A stretch of DNA of 64,000 nucleotides from Sanguinoderma infundibulare (taxonomy: Eukaryota; Basidiomycota; Agaricomycetes; Polyporales; Polyporaceae): assembly GCA_032821775.1 (NCBI GenBank), contig JAVLRN010000007.1, positions 2,542,001-2,606,000 on the forward strand, in the 5' to 3' direction. Of this stretch, positions 33,201-47,030 are shown one piece after another. Below the pieces are notes generated by a model. The model saw only the letters and a list, made by a program, of their open reading frames with translations, did not search any database and was not told where the DNA came from. The position numbers and the translations under genes were made by a program. Position 1 is the stretch's first letter, and each line of letters begins with the position of its first letter.

Positions 33201-36200
33201 AGACCTCGTCCACCTTGAGCGCGCGCGTGATCTGCCCGATGAGGCGGCTGTGCTTGCGGAGGAAGCGGTCTGGGGTCTCGGATGCGTCTGGCTCCATTGT
33301 TGGGGGAGGGGGCAGGGCGAGGATGCCTTGGACGGAGAGGAGGAGGCGGTCGATGAGCTTCCCGGTCGAGTCGGAGGCGCTGTTGGGGATGTGCGTGAAT
33401 TGTACACGTATGAACGATTCCCGCGTCTGGAGCCACTCAAGCAGGGGTCGAACGAAGTGCGCGACGACGTTGGGCCCGTCAGCCCACTTTGTGAGTAGCT
33501 CGATGACGGTCTGCATGTGCTCGAGCGCATGATGCACAGTCGCAGCCTCGTCTGTCGATGGTCCATTTACGGAAGTCAGTTCAGCACAATATGGGAAGAG
33601 ACGACTGATAGACCCACCCTGCAAGAGAACGGAGTCACTGAGTAGCTTCACGCTTGTAGTCACCTCTGCCATGCGGCGGAACATATCCTGAGACGACGAG
33701 AGTGCAGATTGCAGCTTATCGAGCGCAGCAGGAAGTGATTCCGTTTCTGGGAGCTGCTGCAAGTACTTCCTCCAGACCGTCAAAGTCTCCTGTAGCGCAC
33801 TGACAACCCTTCCAAGATCTTCCTTGATCGCGAGGATGCGATGGAGCATTGCAGAGCCAGAAGCGACCACTCGAGGGCTTTGAGAAACCACATGAAGCCG
33901 CGACGCGACGCTCTTGAGTTGTTGATACTGGTCAACGGCCTCGACGAAGCTGATTAAACGTCAGGACGAGTTACAGTACTTGGCGTAATGAGGAACGTAC
34001 CTTGCTCGAGCTTCAACTGCAAGAGAGAATGCGGACTCCACCAATCCCGCCCCGCGCTGCAAGTCGCGAGTCCCAATGTCCGGATGATGGTTTGATAAAG
34101 CAGCTCGGAGATCCGGAAGTAGCTTCGTCATACGCAGGAGGTACATCTCGCTCTTGTCGAAGGGGCCGACGTCTTGCAGGAGCCTCTCCAGAACCGGCTG
34201 CTCTCTCAACCAGCGTGGATTGCTCTGTTGTTCGAGGACCTCGGGCTTGATGTTCATGGCGAGACCAATACGACGCAGCTCCTTCAGGAGGTCGCTCCAT
34301 GCTTTGCGCTTGCGAACAAGGAGGGACTTGTAAAACTTCTCCTTCTGCTCCTTCGTCGCCTTGGATGGAGGCGCGGAGGTAGCGAGGCTTTGGAGCGTGG
34401 TTATGATCTCCGCAGAGAGGTCCTCGACGTCAACGGGCGACAAGGAGCCGATGAGGGCGCTGAGCCGGCCTTGCAGCGTCGACCGGAAGTTCCTGAACGT
34501 GCGATCGAGGTTTAGGAGATGAACGGGCTGCGAGGAGTTGCTGGTGAAGGAGGGGAATGAAGGGGACTCAGAAACGAGACGAATTGAAGAGAGCGTAGGA
34601 GCTGGGGTCGACTCGTCCGGACCAGCAGTGCGGGGAACAAGATGAGAGGTAACAGGCTGCCGGAGGATCTCTCTAAACTTCCGAACGCACTTGAACAGCT
34701 GTCGGTGGGTCCTTTGCACGCTTTGCTTGAGAGCGTGCACGTTGATGTCCTTCCAGCTAGCGAGCCTGATGAAGTTCCGGATATCCTTTTCCAACTCCTG
34801 CTGCTGGGATGTGAGTGAGGCATTCACCCGGGGGACGAACTGCGAGTAGTACGTTCGGGTGAAGTGCAATATGCGGTGGGCGCGACGCATGGCCGTCGAT
34901 CGAACCCCGGTCTGAATGCAGGTGAGGCGAAGGCAGAAGGACTCGAATGCGTGCAGGAGATTGAGACGCGTCGTGTACTGACCCAAAGGACTGGACGCCA
35001 TGTATGAATCGAGGAGTGGCACGAGTCCTTCCAAGTATCTTGCCAAAGCTCCTACATCACCACTCGCTTCTTCCAGCGACGCTGCATCGACTCCGCGGAC
35101 AACGGCCTCGTAGAGTCGGAACCACCAATCGGAAGCGCCATCCGCAAAATCCCGTCCCTGAGTACCGAGCAAGCCCTGCCACGACGATAATTCCAGGCGA
35201 CGCCATGAGACGACCAAAGAGGCTAGCTCGTGCTGGTAGGTCTTCAGTGTGTTCTCCCTGTTGGCGTACATCTCCCAGTCCTCCATTTGCAGGAGCAGCT
35301 GCTCAATCGCCGACAACATCTTCGCCACGGGGCTGAATATGTCGAGGGTCAAGACAGCATCGCAGCGGGTTTTGAGGTGCTGAAGAACCATCTGATCCGG
35401 CCACTCTTGGATCAAAGATGCTAGCCGGGTAGACATCCGTTGCAGCACGGAAGAGGACTTCCGAAGTTCGGGTACATTGGGATCAGCATAGAAGTTGTGA
35501 GGCTTGGGTGAAGCGCCTGCATCGTGGAGCACTGCTAGACGATCGAGTAGTACGGAGATTTGGTAGGGGCGACTGCGATGGTCAAGGGATTCTGAGAGTA
35601 GGTTTGCTCGGTCGGCGAGAATGTCGTGGACGAGGCTGTTCCGAAGATCATCAGGATTGAGGTTGGAAGTAGATGCCGCGGAAGGAGGGTTAGAGGCGAA
35701 CAGAATCTGATGGAGTGTGCAAAGCCTTTTGACGTTGAGGGAATCGATGAGATCGGTTTGCTTCCGAGGTTGTGTGGCGGTCGAGGATGGCGCCGTCTCC
35801 AGTAAGTCTTCGTACTCCGGGAAAAGTGCGAGGAACTCCTGCTCCTCAAGCTCTGCCTCCGTCGCGGGATCATTCGCCTCGGTCTTGTGTCGGTAGAGAG
35901 ATTGCGCTTGACGCTCTGCCTCGTCCTTTCTAGCTTTGTCGACCAGCCAGAGGCCAAGGGACTGCTCGTAAATGCTCTCCACTAGCGCCATATAGGTCTC
36001 GGTGTCAGCACCTGCTACCACCTCGATGGCCGCCTTCGTCAGCCTCCACAACACGAAGGAGAACGACGTGTTGCTCGTTGGCAGGGCAGTATCATCATGA
36101 AAGGCCACGGAATTGGACACGGACGGGAAGGCTACGAGTGCCTCAGCTACCAGACTCTCCTCTCTATGCTGAGCCGAGGAGCATGCGTCCGCTAACAAAC

Positions 36201-39200
36201 GCAACCCAAACCTCAGATGGAGGAGGGCAAGTTGGATGGGAGCGTTGATGTCGGCGTAATCGTTGTATACGCTGTTGAGCCGCTGAGAGAATGCTGCCGT
36301 GGTCTCTTGGATAACCCTTTCGCGCATCGGAGCTGTCTCCTCCTGGTTCTCTAAAGAGGCGATGATGGCGTAAACTTTGGCGGTGGGGATGACCTGCTCC
36401 AGGAATTGGGTAACCTCCGTCCAGTATGCATGGAGTCGAGCGAGGTCAGAACGCGGAGCTTCTTCCTGAACGTCGTCCGCAACGCTGCGATGTATGTCCT
36501 CCAGCACTCCAGAAAGGTACGTGATGACAGGGTTGTTGCGCCGTCCAAACGTTCGTCGTTCATAATCGCGCTGGAGTTCCAGTTCGTCTTGGAGCAAGGA
36601 GCGCTGCTCTGACCAGAATCTGCGCGAACATTGCTGGATCGTAGCCGGGTCAAGAGGGATGTTGGGAACGTAGATGTCAAGAAGAAGCCGGGAAAGCGCA
36701 ATCCAGCATCGACCTAAAGCAACCCACGAGCGTGGAGCACTGTCGTCCAAGAGAGTTCGCAGATGGCGGCGCAACGACGCCTGGTAGGCATCCGAGAAGA
36801 CAGCGCTCGGTCTCTCATCCAACGTCGCTAAAACGTCTGCTGCTGTGAAAGACCGCCTTAAGTGCGAAGGTGTGGTTTGATCGACGACCACTGACTGGGG
36901 CGGCGCAAGACAAGAGGCGATCTATCACAAATATAAGTCAACGGCACGCCTAATTACCGGACGAACACGTACTATGGACAGGGTCTCGATCAACAAGTCA
37001 ACTAGTTGTTCCCACCGACTGGTGTGAGCGGCAAGGCGTCCTGACAGGAACTTCAGCTGCCGATTCAGTGCGCGGTCATACTCCGGCAAGCTGTCCATCG
37101 GACGTATAGATTTGTCACTGATGTCCGGGTTAGCAATAGACGCGAGAAAGGTAGGATATATGTCTACCTAAGCAACACTGTCGCGCACAGCTCGATAGGA
37201 TGGGACAACGCAGACGGGCTGCTTACCTAAAGTCGGATCACAATTAGACAAAACGAAGTGTACAATTGAAGTCACCTACTCCTAGGACGGGTGCAGCCTC
37301 CCAAAGCTCGGCGAGCCACTGGCCTTGCGCCTTCGCCAGTACTTGCAAGATCGCTGCCCGAAAGGTGAGCATCCATTCCGATACGACAAGAGTGAACGTA
37401 CGTTGTCGTGCATCGAGGGCCCACGATAATTGCAAGTAGGGAACCAAGCTGAATAGCCCCATTTCACGATCTGAACATCCATAATCGATCACTTCTCGCA
37501 AGACCTGGTAATTCCAAAAAGGCCAAGTAAGTCAATCGTATTGGAGGACCATCCATGTTGCTCACAAGTTGAGAATCCGACTGGTTCTTGAGCACGGCAT
37601 GTAAGGCGCGAATTTGCGCAATGGAGAAACAAAGGTGGATGCGTCGATCAACGGCAGGTTCTTTCATACCATCTTCGGCAAGGCGCTGGGCAGGGTCATT
37701 AGCCGAAATACCCGCCACAATGTGCAAATAATGCACATACTTTGTCGACTTGCGAGGTCAGTTGCGCGAGCAGTCGTCTCTGATCCTCGGATGCAGTCTT
37801 CGGGAGAGTCCACATGGCCATAAGCTCCAGTATCTGTTTTCGCTCTGCGGATAGACAACGAGTTAGCGGACACGGTACATTCGGCGGGCCATTGACAGGA
37901 CGCACTGGTGTCATCGGAAGATCGGCGCAGGCGACGGTCAGCGCTGTCAAGGTGTTTCACCATATCGCCGTCGACATCTAGGGGAGATCCAGCACAGAGT
38001 CCTCGCCAGATCTCGGTCAAGCCATGCCCTGACGTCAACGAGATGACGCGCTCCAATGCATTGACGTTGTTGACTACTTCGGAGACGTGCTGAGAAGTCT
38101 TCTGGGATCCGGAGAGAGCCGTCCGGATCCAATCGACGATCGCATATGCCAAAGAGAAGTCGAACGTCTCGGGAGACTCCACCGCATTGCGGAGGAAGCG
38201 ACCGTACGCCACGAGCTCAAGCATGAGATCGACATCCTAGGAACGACCAGTTAGATTGCGACAACACAACGAAGAATCGGACGTACAAGGTCGTCGTCGC
38301 TGCCGGCGTTGAGCGTATCGAGGAACTCGGCGGCAGCATTCCTGACTGATTCTACCAGCAGCTTAGCGCTTGCAGCGGCGCGGTTTTGAACACGCATCCT
38401 CTCGCTAGAGTGCGCCATTTGTTGGCTGCCGTCATCTTGAAGGGACTCGCCGTAGTCAACAGTAGAGGCAACTAACAGACGCAGATGCCGCAGCACTGAC
38501 GCATTGTGTCGATCATTCTCATCCGTATCGTGCAAAGAACTTGCTGGTTTGCAGGTGGCGTATAGCGGCTTGCAGAGCGGAATGAGCTTCTGCGACTCAC
38601 TCACCTGAATTTACGCCACTCACCTGCGCGAGCAGTGCATCAGGCGGGATGTTCGAGGTTTGACTGATACTCTTCCGCATTTGAATGACAGTACGATATA
38701 CATGACTACATTCTAGCACCCCCAACAGCGTGTGCAGGGAGGATAGGAATGTGGCAGAAGAGTGTGCGTCGCGATCGAGGAAGCGAGAGATGTATGGAAG
38801 AGCATTGGGGACCACGTTGGAAGCTAGGAAGTACCAAGCGACCCGTCCAGGCGACACCGAAGACGAGAATGTCGGGACCAGATCAGAAAGGACAGCGCCA
38901 GAGGAATCTTCGCCCACGAGCCGGTTGGTAGATAGAACCGGCGACCTTTGAATGGAAGAATGAGCATCCAGCAGCCCACGTTGAAGAAGCGATTGTCTTG
39001 CGACCGTGTGCCGGATATCTGGTCCGGAAGTGGCGACGGAAGGAGAGCAGCGAACGTGGTCCAACACTCGATTCCAGTCCTCCGCGTCCAAGGAAGCATT
39101 AAGCGCGATCTCAATGCCTCGATTCCTCATCGCCCGAGAGAGCTCGCCGTACTGGCTGTCCGCGCACATGAACAACCGGAAGTCTGGGTGGGGTCGAAGA

Positions 39201-42200
39201 ACTTGAACTTCGCCATCCACGGCGCCACGTTCGTTCAGCGCCAGTGAGCCCCCCATTTCGCAGAGGGAATTGAGCCGATCGAGAACCGAAGGGTTGCAGA
39301 GGTTTGCGCCGTCGAGAAGTAGCCAGTGTCCTTCCTTCACTGCGCGGACTAACGGACCGTCGACCCACTCCAGAGATGCCGCCTGAGGCCGCCGAACCGA
39401 TAGCTGCCGAACTTGGGCTTGCACCTGGGATAAGCGCGTCCGATAGGGTTCAGGCAGGTCGTTCAATGCGTCCAAGACCTGCATCACGGTATCCACGACG
39501 AGGGGTATAGTTGCCAGGTTCGTCGTCTTCGGGAGAGTCTGTAGCACTGCAGTGAAATCAGAATAAGCGTGAAGTTTCGACCCCAGGCCTGAGGATGAGA
39601 TCTCATCGAGAAGGTCCAACACCTCCTGAATGAGAACCGCCACACAGTACCCAAGATCGGTTTCTTCGAAGCTACCCAAAATGTCCGTCGCGTCTGTCGC
39701 ATTGTTGATGGACACTTCCCGGAGGGCCTTACCCAACAGGTTCGCCATCGTTCTAACCAATATCGTCTTACCACTATTCCGCGGCCCGGTCAAGATGGCG
39801 AGCCAACCATTAGCGACGCACGTGCCTAGGGACTCGAGCGCGGGAAGAGCGGATTGCAAGACACGACCCCCTCGGGAGCCCGAAAGACGGGTACCCCGAG
39901 AACCAAGGTGATTGCCGATTTGGAGGTGGGACGGTGAGATGAATGCGGGTGGTCGGTCCAATGCTGCAGCGCCATCGAAGAGATTGGAGAAGAACTGCAG
40001 GGCTCGAGCGCGATCCTCAGGTGTTCGGAATCGTTGAAGGATGACGGCGGAAAGATAGTGGGATGGATGGGCAGGCGGATCGGTACTGTGGAGAAGGGTG
40101 GCCCATCGGATCACGTCGCGGAGGTTGAATTCCCAAGGAGCTCCCTCCCTAGCAAAGGACCTCTTGACCATCGTTTCCTCGTTGAGGACCGCCATGTAAG
40201 CGATCATCTTCTGCAGCAGATCAGGAGGATAGTTCGGGAACAGGTTGCGGCAGATGAGGAGAAGATCATTGGGAGACATCTCTTGCACGTAGACCTTCGT
40301 GAACCGGTTCAGGAAAGACTTCGGCAGTCCTTTGCGACCGCCACCTTGATGGAGAGGGTTCTGTGCGGCGAAGATGCGGAAGGAGGGGTGACGAACAAAG
40401 GAGCGGCCAAGTTCCGGGATGTAGACAGTGCCTCTGTGGTCGAGGACCGCATTCAAGCCCTCCAAAACGGACTGAGGGGCCAAGTTCATCTCGTCGAGCA
40501 GCACCCAATGGCCCTCCTGAAGTGCTCGAAGGAACTCAGCATCCTTCCATGCGAACTGTCCAGGCTCGCCACCTTCGACAGGAAGATCAGATCCAAACAG
40601 GTCAACAAGATCTGTCTGGTCCGAGAGGTTGATGCGACACAGATGATGGCCACAAATGTTGGCGAGCGCAGCAACAAGACTGGTTTTGCCAACGCCCGGA
40701 CTCCCCTCGAGCATGATAGGTTTTGGAAGCTGACAGGCCCTGATGACGCGCATAACGTTATCGCGAGTAGTCGGCGCTTCGAGACTGAAGTTCTGAGGCG
40801 ATGACTGGTGGGGTCCTGTAGGGATGGAGAAGATGCCGATGCGAACGTTGGACGAGTCGTGCTCGTGTGGCTGCCCATCCTGCGCAATGGAATTGAAGGG
40901 GACAAGATCGTTCAGCTTTGAAGCTGCGTCGGATTTGAGGCGGTCTAGCGCTTCCTTCGAGTACGCGGACAGTTGCGGCAATGATCCCAAGCCATCCAAG
41001 AAGGTCATCTGCGCTGCATGGTGCTGAATCATACGTGAGCACTGGATGGTACCTGATAACGGAGAAGCCAACATACGAAAATCTCGTTAGGTGCAATTGC
41101 ACTCAGAGCGTTGTCGCTCAATGCCGCATTGGAAAACGATACCCATGCCTGTGCGGATGTCAGCGACGGCACAAAGCGATAGCATGAGCGTACCCACAAG
41201 GATGTCTCTGAGGTTCGCGAACGAACGATCACCAACAGTTATGCAGAGCCACTCAGCGAAGTCCAAGAGCGGCTGAGTGTAAGTACGCAAGGTGTCGTGC
41301 CTCCACAACGCCTGGACGATGCACTCCAAGTCGCTACGATCGGTGATGGATGGGACCCAGATCTCTGTGAAACGGTTGCGCAGCGCAGGGGACAGCTCCT
41401 TCTTGCCGTAATCGCCACCTGGGTTCATAGTCGCGACGAGCTTGAAGTCGTCGTCTGCCTTGATCGCGGGGATCTCAGCGTCGTTGCCACCACGCTCAGC
41501 GAGAACAATGGTGCGACCGGGCTCGAGAACGCTGTTCAGCCGCTCGAGCACAGAGTCGTCCGCAAGAGAGATCTCGTCGAGCAGGAATACGTCGCCGTGG
41601 CGCATCGACTCGACAAGGGGCCCATCGCGCCACTCAAAGAGAGCGGACAAGCGCTGCAGGCGGGCTCGAATGTCTTGTAGCGCCGCGTGTTGCTCGGGCG
41701 GAACAACGTTCGATTTGAGGAGGTTATCGATGGTGGACGTCAACTCGTTGACATCCCCAGCCACATTCGTGACACCCAACCGCGATATGACCGCAGAAGC
41801 CTCCTTCAGGACCTCAGCCTCGACCGCCGCCTTGTTACGGATAGGCCGTAGTCCTCCGATGAGATCCGCCGTCTCCGTGTTCTGGTGACAGTTGACGGAC
41901 CGAAGAGTGCGATCGAGGACCTCGGCGTAGAGTTGACAGACAGACGTCTTCCCGCATCCAGTCTCTCCAACGAGCAGCACGGGTTCGTTGAACCGAAGAG
42001 CGCGGGCAGTGAGCACGAAAAGACGTTGCATCGCGGACGTCCACACGAGCTGAGACGAAGACGGGATGGGACATCCGAGGAACTCGCTGGGGTGGAACTT
42101 GGGGCTCTGAAGGTCGTAGAGGGACGACTCGTCGATGCGGACCTTCATGATGGACTCGATGACCTCCTTGACGACCACCTTGTCATCATCTCGGCGTGCG

Positions 42201-45200
42201 CGCTCTGCGAGTAGCATGTACCCGTTGGCAGCGAGTTCCTCGTAACTCATGGCATCCCGGCCGGCCCATCGGAATAGGTCACGAAGAGTGGCGAAACCCT
42301 GCTTGCTCTCGAAGACGCGACCGGATTGCCGACGCTTCTGCAGCTCGCGGAAAACGCTCACGATGCGCTGACCGTACGAAGGCGCGATGCGGCAGCGTTG
42401 ACACAGGATCGTCTCCAGTTCGGCCTGGGGCACGTCCTCGAAATGGACCTCGAGGAAACGGTTGCGGAAGGCGCGCGAGAGGACCTTGCGACCCGCATAC
42501 AACCCAGGCGGGTTCTGGGTCGCGAAGAGCATGAAATGGGGGTGAGGGCGAACGACCTCCTGCGTCTCGGGAATGACAAGTTCGCGGTTGTCGTCGAGAA
42601 GACGGTTGAGCGCCTCCAGGACATCCGTCGGCGCGAGGTTCAGCTCGTCCAGCACGATCCAGTCGCCTTGACGGAGAGCGCGGACGAGGAGCCCCTCCTT
42701 GAACACTAGCTTGCCCGTGACGGGGTCGGAGACGTAGGTGCCGATGTACTCCTGAATGTCGGTGTGTTCGTGGTTGTTGATACGCACGAAGCGGTGCCCA
42801 GTGCGCTTGGCCAGATACTCGATTGAACTCGTCTTGCCGCTGGACGTAGGACCCTCGATGAGGACGGGGAAGCGTTTTGCAGCGATGATACGGGTGAGAT
42901 CGATGAGTTTCGTCTCGACGGAAGGGGTCATAATGTAGTCTTCAGCAGGATCCTCCGGTAACGGTCCTCTCTCCAGATAGAACGGACCGAACTTGACGAA
43001 CGCAGAAGGATCTCCGGGAGCAAGTGGTTCCTTCGCCAACAGAGAACGAGGATTCCTCACGCCAGAAAGGATGTGCGTCTGAGCGAGAGCGGTAACCGCC
43101 GTCGCGCTCAGACCATCCAGAGCCATGGTGAACGCCATGAGACATCCTTCCCAAAGTGCCCTCCGCAATGAATATCTGCTCGCCAAATCCGCTGCGAACG
43201 TGAGTGCACGCGCAAGGGTACGCATGCTGAAATGCGGGCGGTGGTTCGCGCCGTCGGCAATTTGACGCTCCTCCGAGAGACGCTTCACAGCGGTGTAGAA
43301 GTCCGCGACGTCCATGATCGCGCCCTTGTCACCGACGGCACAGGCACCAATGTATTGGGCGACGATCGTAAGCAGCGTCTCTTTGTCGGCATCAGGAGGA
43401 GGAACATCGATCTCAATGAAGCGGGACCGAATATTGGGAGGAAGGTCCTTCTTGCCGACATCAGTGGCTGGATTCATGCACGCGAAGAGGCGGAAGTCGG
43501 GATGGCGAGGGATGGGCTCCAGAGAACCTTGTTCTGTCAGAGTGATCGACGCAGTAGGACCATGAAGTAGCCCCGAAATCGACTCGAGCGTCTCGGGGGT
43601 GGCCAAGTTGACCTCGTCGAGCAAGATCCTGTCAGCCGAAAACGTCAATGCGAGTATGCCGTCACTATATGCGCGATAACTGACCAGTCGCCGTTCCGCA
43701 GCGCCTTCACCAGTGGTCCTTCGACAAATGCGAACGCAAACTTGCTTTTGCCCTGCACATGTTGCACTTCGAACGCCTGCACATCGCGTTCAAACGCCTC
43801 CCAAGCCTCCATGGACACGTTCAGTCCAGGACCCTCGACCTTCCTCCGTTTGCGCGGAGTACCGCCGCCTTCAAGTTCCTTGCTAGAAATAATACCCGCT
43901 CAATATGATGTCAAAAACATTTGAGGGTTGGAAATACGCACGCATCCTCCTCCGCCTGTTTCTTCTTGATCCTGTCCTTCGCAAGCTTAACAGCCTCCAA
44001 CCACAGACCGGCCGCGCGCTTCCACTTCCGCTCCTGAACCGCCTTCCGGACGGACTCCTCAAAGTGTACGTTCTTCTTGCGACTGAACGTACCCCCAAAC
44101 ATCTCCAGAAACCGTTCCTGCAGCTCGCCCCCGGGTACGCGCGCGTCCACGGGCTTGAATCCACCCAGGATGTCCGACGACTCCGTCTGATTCGACAAGT
44201 TCAGCGAAGTCAGCGGCCGGCGGAGGAGAGACGCGAGATGCGTCACAACGCTCGTCTTGCCCGTGCCCGTCTCGCCCGTGAGCAGGACAGGCTCGGCAAG
44301 GGAGATCGCAGTCGCGAGTCGGGCGATGAGCGACACCGCGGGGCGATGCATCGCGAACGGCCGCGCCACCGAAGCCGCGATCTCCATCTTGACGGAGCGT
44401 GCGAGGAGCCGCGTACGGCCCGCGCGCACGGCCGTGATCCGCCCGTTCACGTCCTTCTCCGTGTCAAACTCAGGGGTGCGACTGCGCAAGATGTAGTCAC
44501 TGCGTTCGTCCGATATGCCCAAATGGCCGGCGACGACGTGCATGATGGCTTCGAGGTGCGTGCGGCCAGATGCGGTGGTCGCGCCAGCACCGAAAAAGAC
44601 GTCGCGGGCCTCGAGGAAGATGTCCTCGCGGATGGTGGGGTTGGTGAAGATCTGCGCAAGACTGGTGGGCAGAGCCGGATCTTCGTCGACGTCCATGGGC
44701 TGATGATTAGCGGGGAGCAGCCCGCTGACGCGCGTGCAAAACCTCTCGAGCTCGCGAAGACCGATGTCACGAGTAGACGCTGGGCTTCCAAGAGCACGCA
44801 CGCCCTCCCACAGGTTGATGAGACCCTGAGCGGGCAGGCCAGCCAAACGAGGGAACTTCGTGTCGGTGATGATTCGAAGGTCGCTTGCCGTGGGAGACTC
44901 GACAACGACCTCGAAGAACTTGTGGGCACCGAAGAAAGTGGGGCTCGGGAACGCGCCAGTGCGAGATGGCTGTAGAGATCGCGTCGCGAGCAACGCGAAG
45001 GAGTCCTCTGCTTCAACGGCGCCGCGACTTGGGACTTCCAGACGTGCACGTCCGCCAATCCATTTATCGGGGCCGAGGGACTCGACAAGTGGTTTGATGA
45101 TGCCGAGGACTTCCATCGTAGCTCGGTCTATGTCCTCCAAGACAACCCACTTTCCTTCCCGCATGGCACGAACGAGCACGCCCTCCTTCCACTCAAACGT

Positions 45201-47030
45201 TCCAGGACGCGTGGGCGACGACACGTAAGACCCTAGCAGGGAACGAGGATCCAACGACGTGTCGGCAAGGTGGATAGTCACAATGTGATTGCGAGCGTCC
45301 GGGTAAAGCAATTGGGCCATGTGGGATATGAGAAGGGACTTGCCCGAAGATGGCCTGGACGTGAGGAGAACAGGGACGCGTAGCGAGAGGTGAAGCGCGA
45401 TACCACGGAGCGAGCGGATGGCAGTGGGCGTATCGATTAGCGACGTGGTCATTTGAGTAGAAACCGCGGAACGGAGCATGAAAACACCATGGATGTTTGC
45501 TATTAAAGGACTAGGACAGCATCCTTGAATTCAGCGGGAAAAGTACAATTTAGACCAAAACGTACCTCAGCTCTGCCGGATGAATAGGCTCGCTGGAGTC
45601 ATCGTAGAAGTCGTAAGGCTCTAAAACGGCATCTCTTCCCCGCGCTATCCGGTCAAGCTCCAAGACAGGCATGATCCATCCGGAGACTTGCTGCACGTTT
45701 CCCTCGAGGTCGACGCCAAAGTCGATGAGGCAGTCGATATTGGAGACCTCTCCTACAACCTCCTTCTCCATCTTGATGCGTTCTCCTTCCATCATGCCGG
45801 CCTGCAGCGCGTAACACCTGACCGCCAAGAAGCGAACCCCACTGTCGGGATGTGGTGTCCAAATGATTCGAGATAAAGGAGTAAGTGACCAGCCGAGATG
45901 ACGGGGAAGAGCGCGATTGGCTTGAAGTAGACGATAGTACGCGAGTAGCACGCGCTGCAGCGGGTGGGGCGGGATGTTTTCGACGGGTTGCGACGCGGTG
46001 AAGAACGTTAACGGTCCTGCCTCAAAACCTGGCAAGCGAAGAATGGCGGATAGAATGCTACAAACGCGTCATTAGTTGGGATTCGCGAGGGATGAGGATT
46101 GTCATGCACTACAGGTAAAGTGAAGTGGGCTGGATTGCCTCGACAAAAAATTCTGCAATTGCAGGGGGTAGCGAAGAAGTTAAGCACCGAGACAGTGCCC
46201 CGGGGGGAGGGGTGGGTGGTCAGCCCGTATCCCCCGCAAACGAAACTTTGTCAAGCTCATGAAAATTCTGTTCGGACTCTTGGTGAGAACTTCACAGAGC
46301 CCAATAATGGGATCCCTCGTACGTTCGGGTTTCATGCCTCAAAGCTTGCGGAAGGCCTTCACGGAGGTGATTGAATGGAACGACCAAACCGCCCAACCGG
46401 CGCCCGTGGGCAAGTGTCAGTCCGACGCTCTGTTCTGTGGCCTCGACACCGAGAGAGATCCACAGCTCCTTTCCACACGAATAGCGCAACGCCAGATTTA
46501 AGGCATATTTCTGGGGGGTAGGAAGGGTGGGGGGTGGTACCGCCCAGATTCAGTCCCCGAAGAATCAAATACTGGGGGGTGGAGGGGGCTCCCCGGCCAG
46601 ATTGGCGACGACCGAAACTTTGGGGCATTGTGTCAAGAAAAAAACGCTACCCCTTGGCAATTGCAGAACATATGCAGAATGCAACCCTCACATTTAACGC
46701 TTCGCAAAGACAGACTTACGGGTACAGTTCTTGGCATAGCTCGAGAAGCAGACACATGGCTTCAAGCTTCTCCAACTTGTCGGCGTCGTGGTGCAACCAG
46801 CGGGCACATAGATCAAGTAGGACGGGTCTGAAAAGCCTAGCCACAAGCAGAGTGTACTGAGGCATAAGCAGAAGCTGCGATAGTGTGTCGAGCAAAGCTT
46901 GTCTGGAGGCGACATTTTGAAGGCCGGTAACGTAGGGACTCTCGGGACCAAAGTGCGCAAGCAGCGTTGAAACCTGTCGGCGTAGGTCCAAACGCAGGGG
47001 GTCGTAGAAGGCGTTTCCTTGGCCGAGCAT
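30276..47030 (-). CDS. MDN1: Midasin, dynein-like AAA ATPase of 60S ribosome biogenesis
   Basis: Sixteen exons: 47030-46720, 46057-45566, 45510-43942, 43882-43685, 43628-41198, 41148-41077, 41023-38624, 38589-38287, 38236-37906, 37844-37741, 37685-37566, 37504-37276, 37163-36973, 36921-34001, 33949-31904 and 31845-30276. They give about 5,095 aa with phases closing throughout. Six AAA modules show P-loops near residues 324 (RPSSGKS), 677 (GETGTGKT), 1116 (GPTSSGKT), 1414 (GETGCGKT), 1799 (GSPGVGKT) and 2107 (GPRNSGKT). A long helical linker, an Asp/Glu-rich region and a C-terminal MIDAS domain (DDSRSM near 4880, ISDGICQD later) follow. Midasin pulls Rsa4 and Ytm1 off pre-60S particles. Its 662-nt first intron holds an inverted-repeat element. 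Intron 7 is either 34 nt or, with a CTGCAAG acceptor, 55 nt; both keep frame. Start: first ATG of an exon whose product leads into LLAYYRLL. Confidence 0.93.
32145..32915 (-). other. Acidic low-complexity region of midasin
   Basis: Exon 15 encodes hundreds of residues dominated by Glu and Asp with Gln/Gly/Met. This is the D/E-rich flexible tether known between the linker and MIDAS domains of midasin. Its repetitive codons create long antisense open frames that are not genes. Confidence 0.85.
38590..38623 (-). other. Ultrashort or ambiguous intron 7 of midasin
   Basis: The donor GTGAGT at 38623 is followed 34 nt later by a GTCGCAG acceptor. An in-frame alternative acceptor (CTGCAAG) gives 55 nt and removes seven residues. 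Without splicing a TGA interrupts the frame, so an intron is required. The usual minimum in such fungi is near 45 nt, which favours the longer option. Confidence 0.5.
46151..46173 (+). repeat. Left terminal inverted repeat
   Basis: It pairs with 46645-46668 over 12 + 9 bases, separated by a 2- or 3-base mismatch. Confidence 0.55.
46645..46668 (-). repeat. Right terminal inverted repeat
   Basis: Its reverse complement matches 46151-46173; see that entry for the pairing. Confidence 0.55.

Larger units (their letters stand above)
46151..46668. mobile_element. 518-bp inverted-repeat element (MITE-like) in midasin intron 1
   Basis: The left terminus (46151-46173) reads TTCTGCAATTGC, then AG, then GGGGTAGCG. 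The reverse complement of the right terminus (46645-46668) reads TTCTGCAATTGC, then CAA, then GGGGTAGCG. They are imperfect terminal inverted repeats of 23-24 bp. The inside has no coding frame but holds three G-run tracts (about 46198-46220, 46511-46540, 46572-46590). The host intron is 662 nt, whereas other introns in this gene are mostly 45-110 nt, so the element accounts for the excess. No clear target-site duplication is seen, so insertion is inferred from the repeats and intron length. Part of the terminal match is self-palindromic, which weakens the case slightly. Confidence 0.5.

Noticed and set aside
31909..33498. Long plus-strand open frames opposite midasin
   Set aside because: They mirror the Glu/Asp-rich codons of the real minus-strand exon and encode Leu/Val/Arg-rich low-complexity sequence without motifs.
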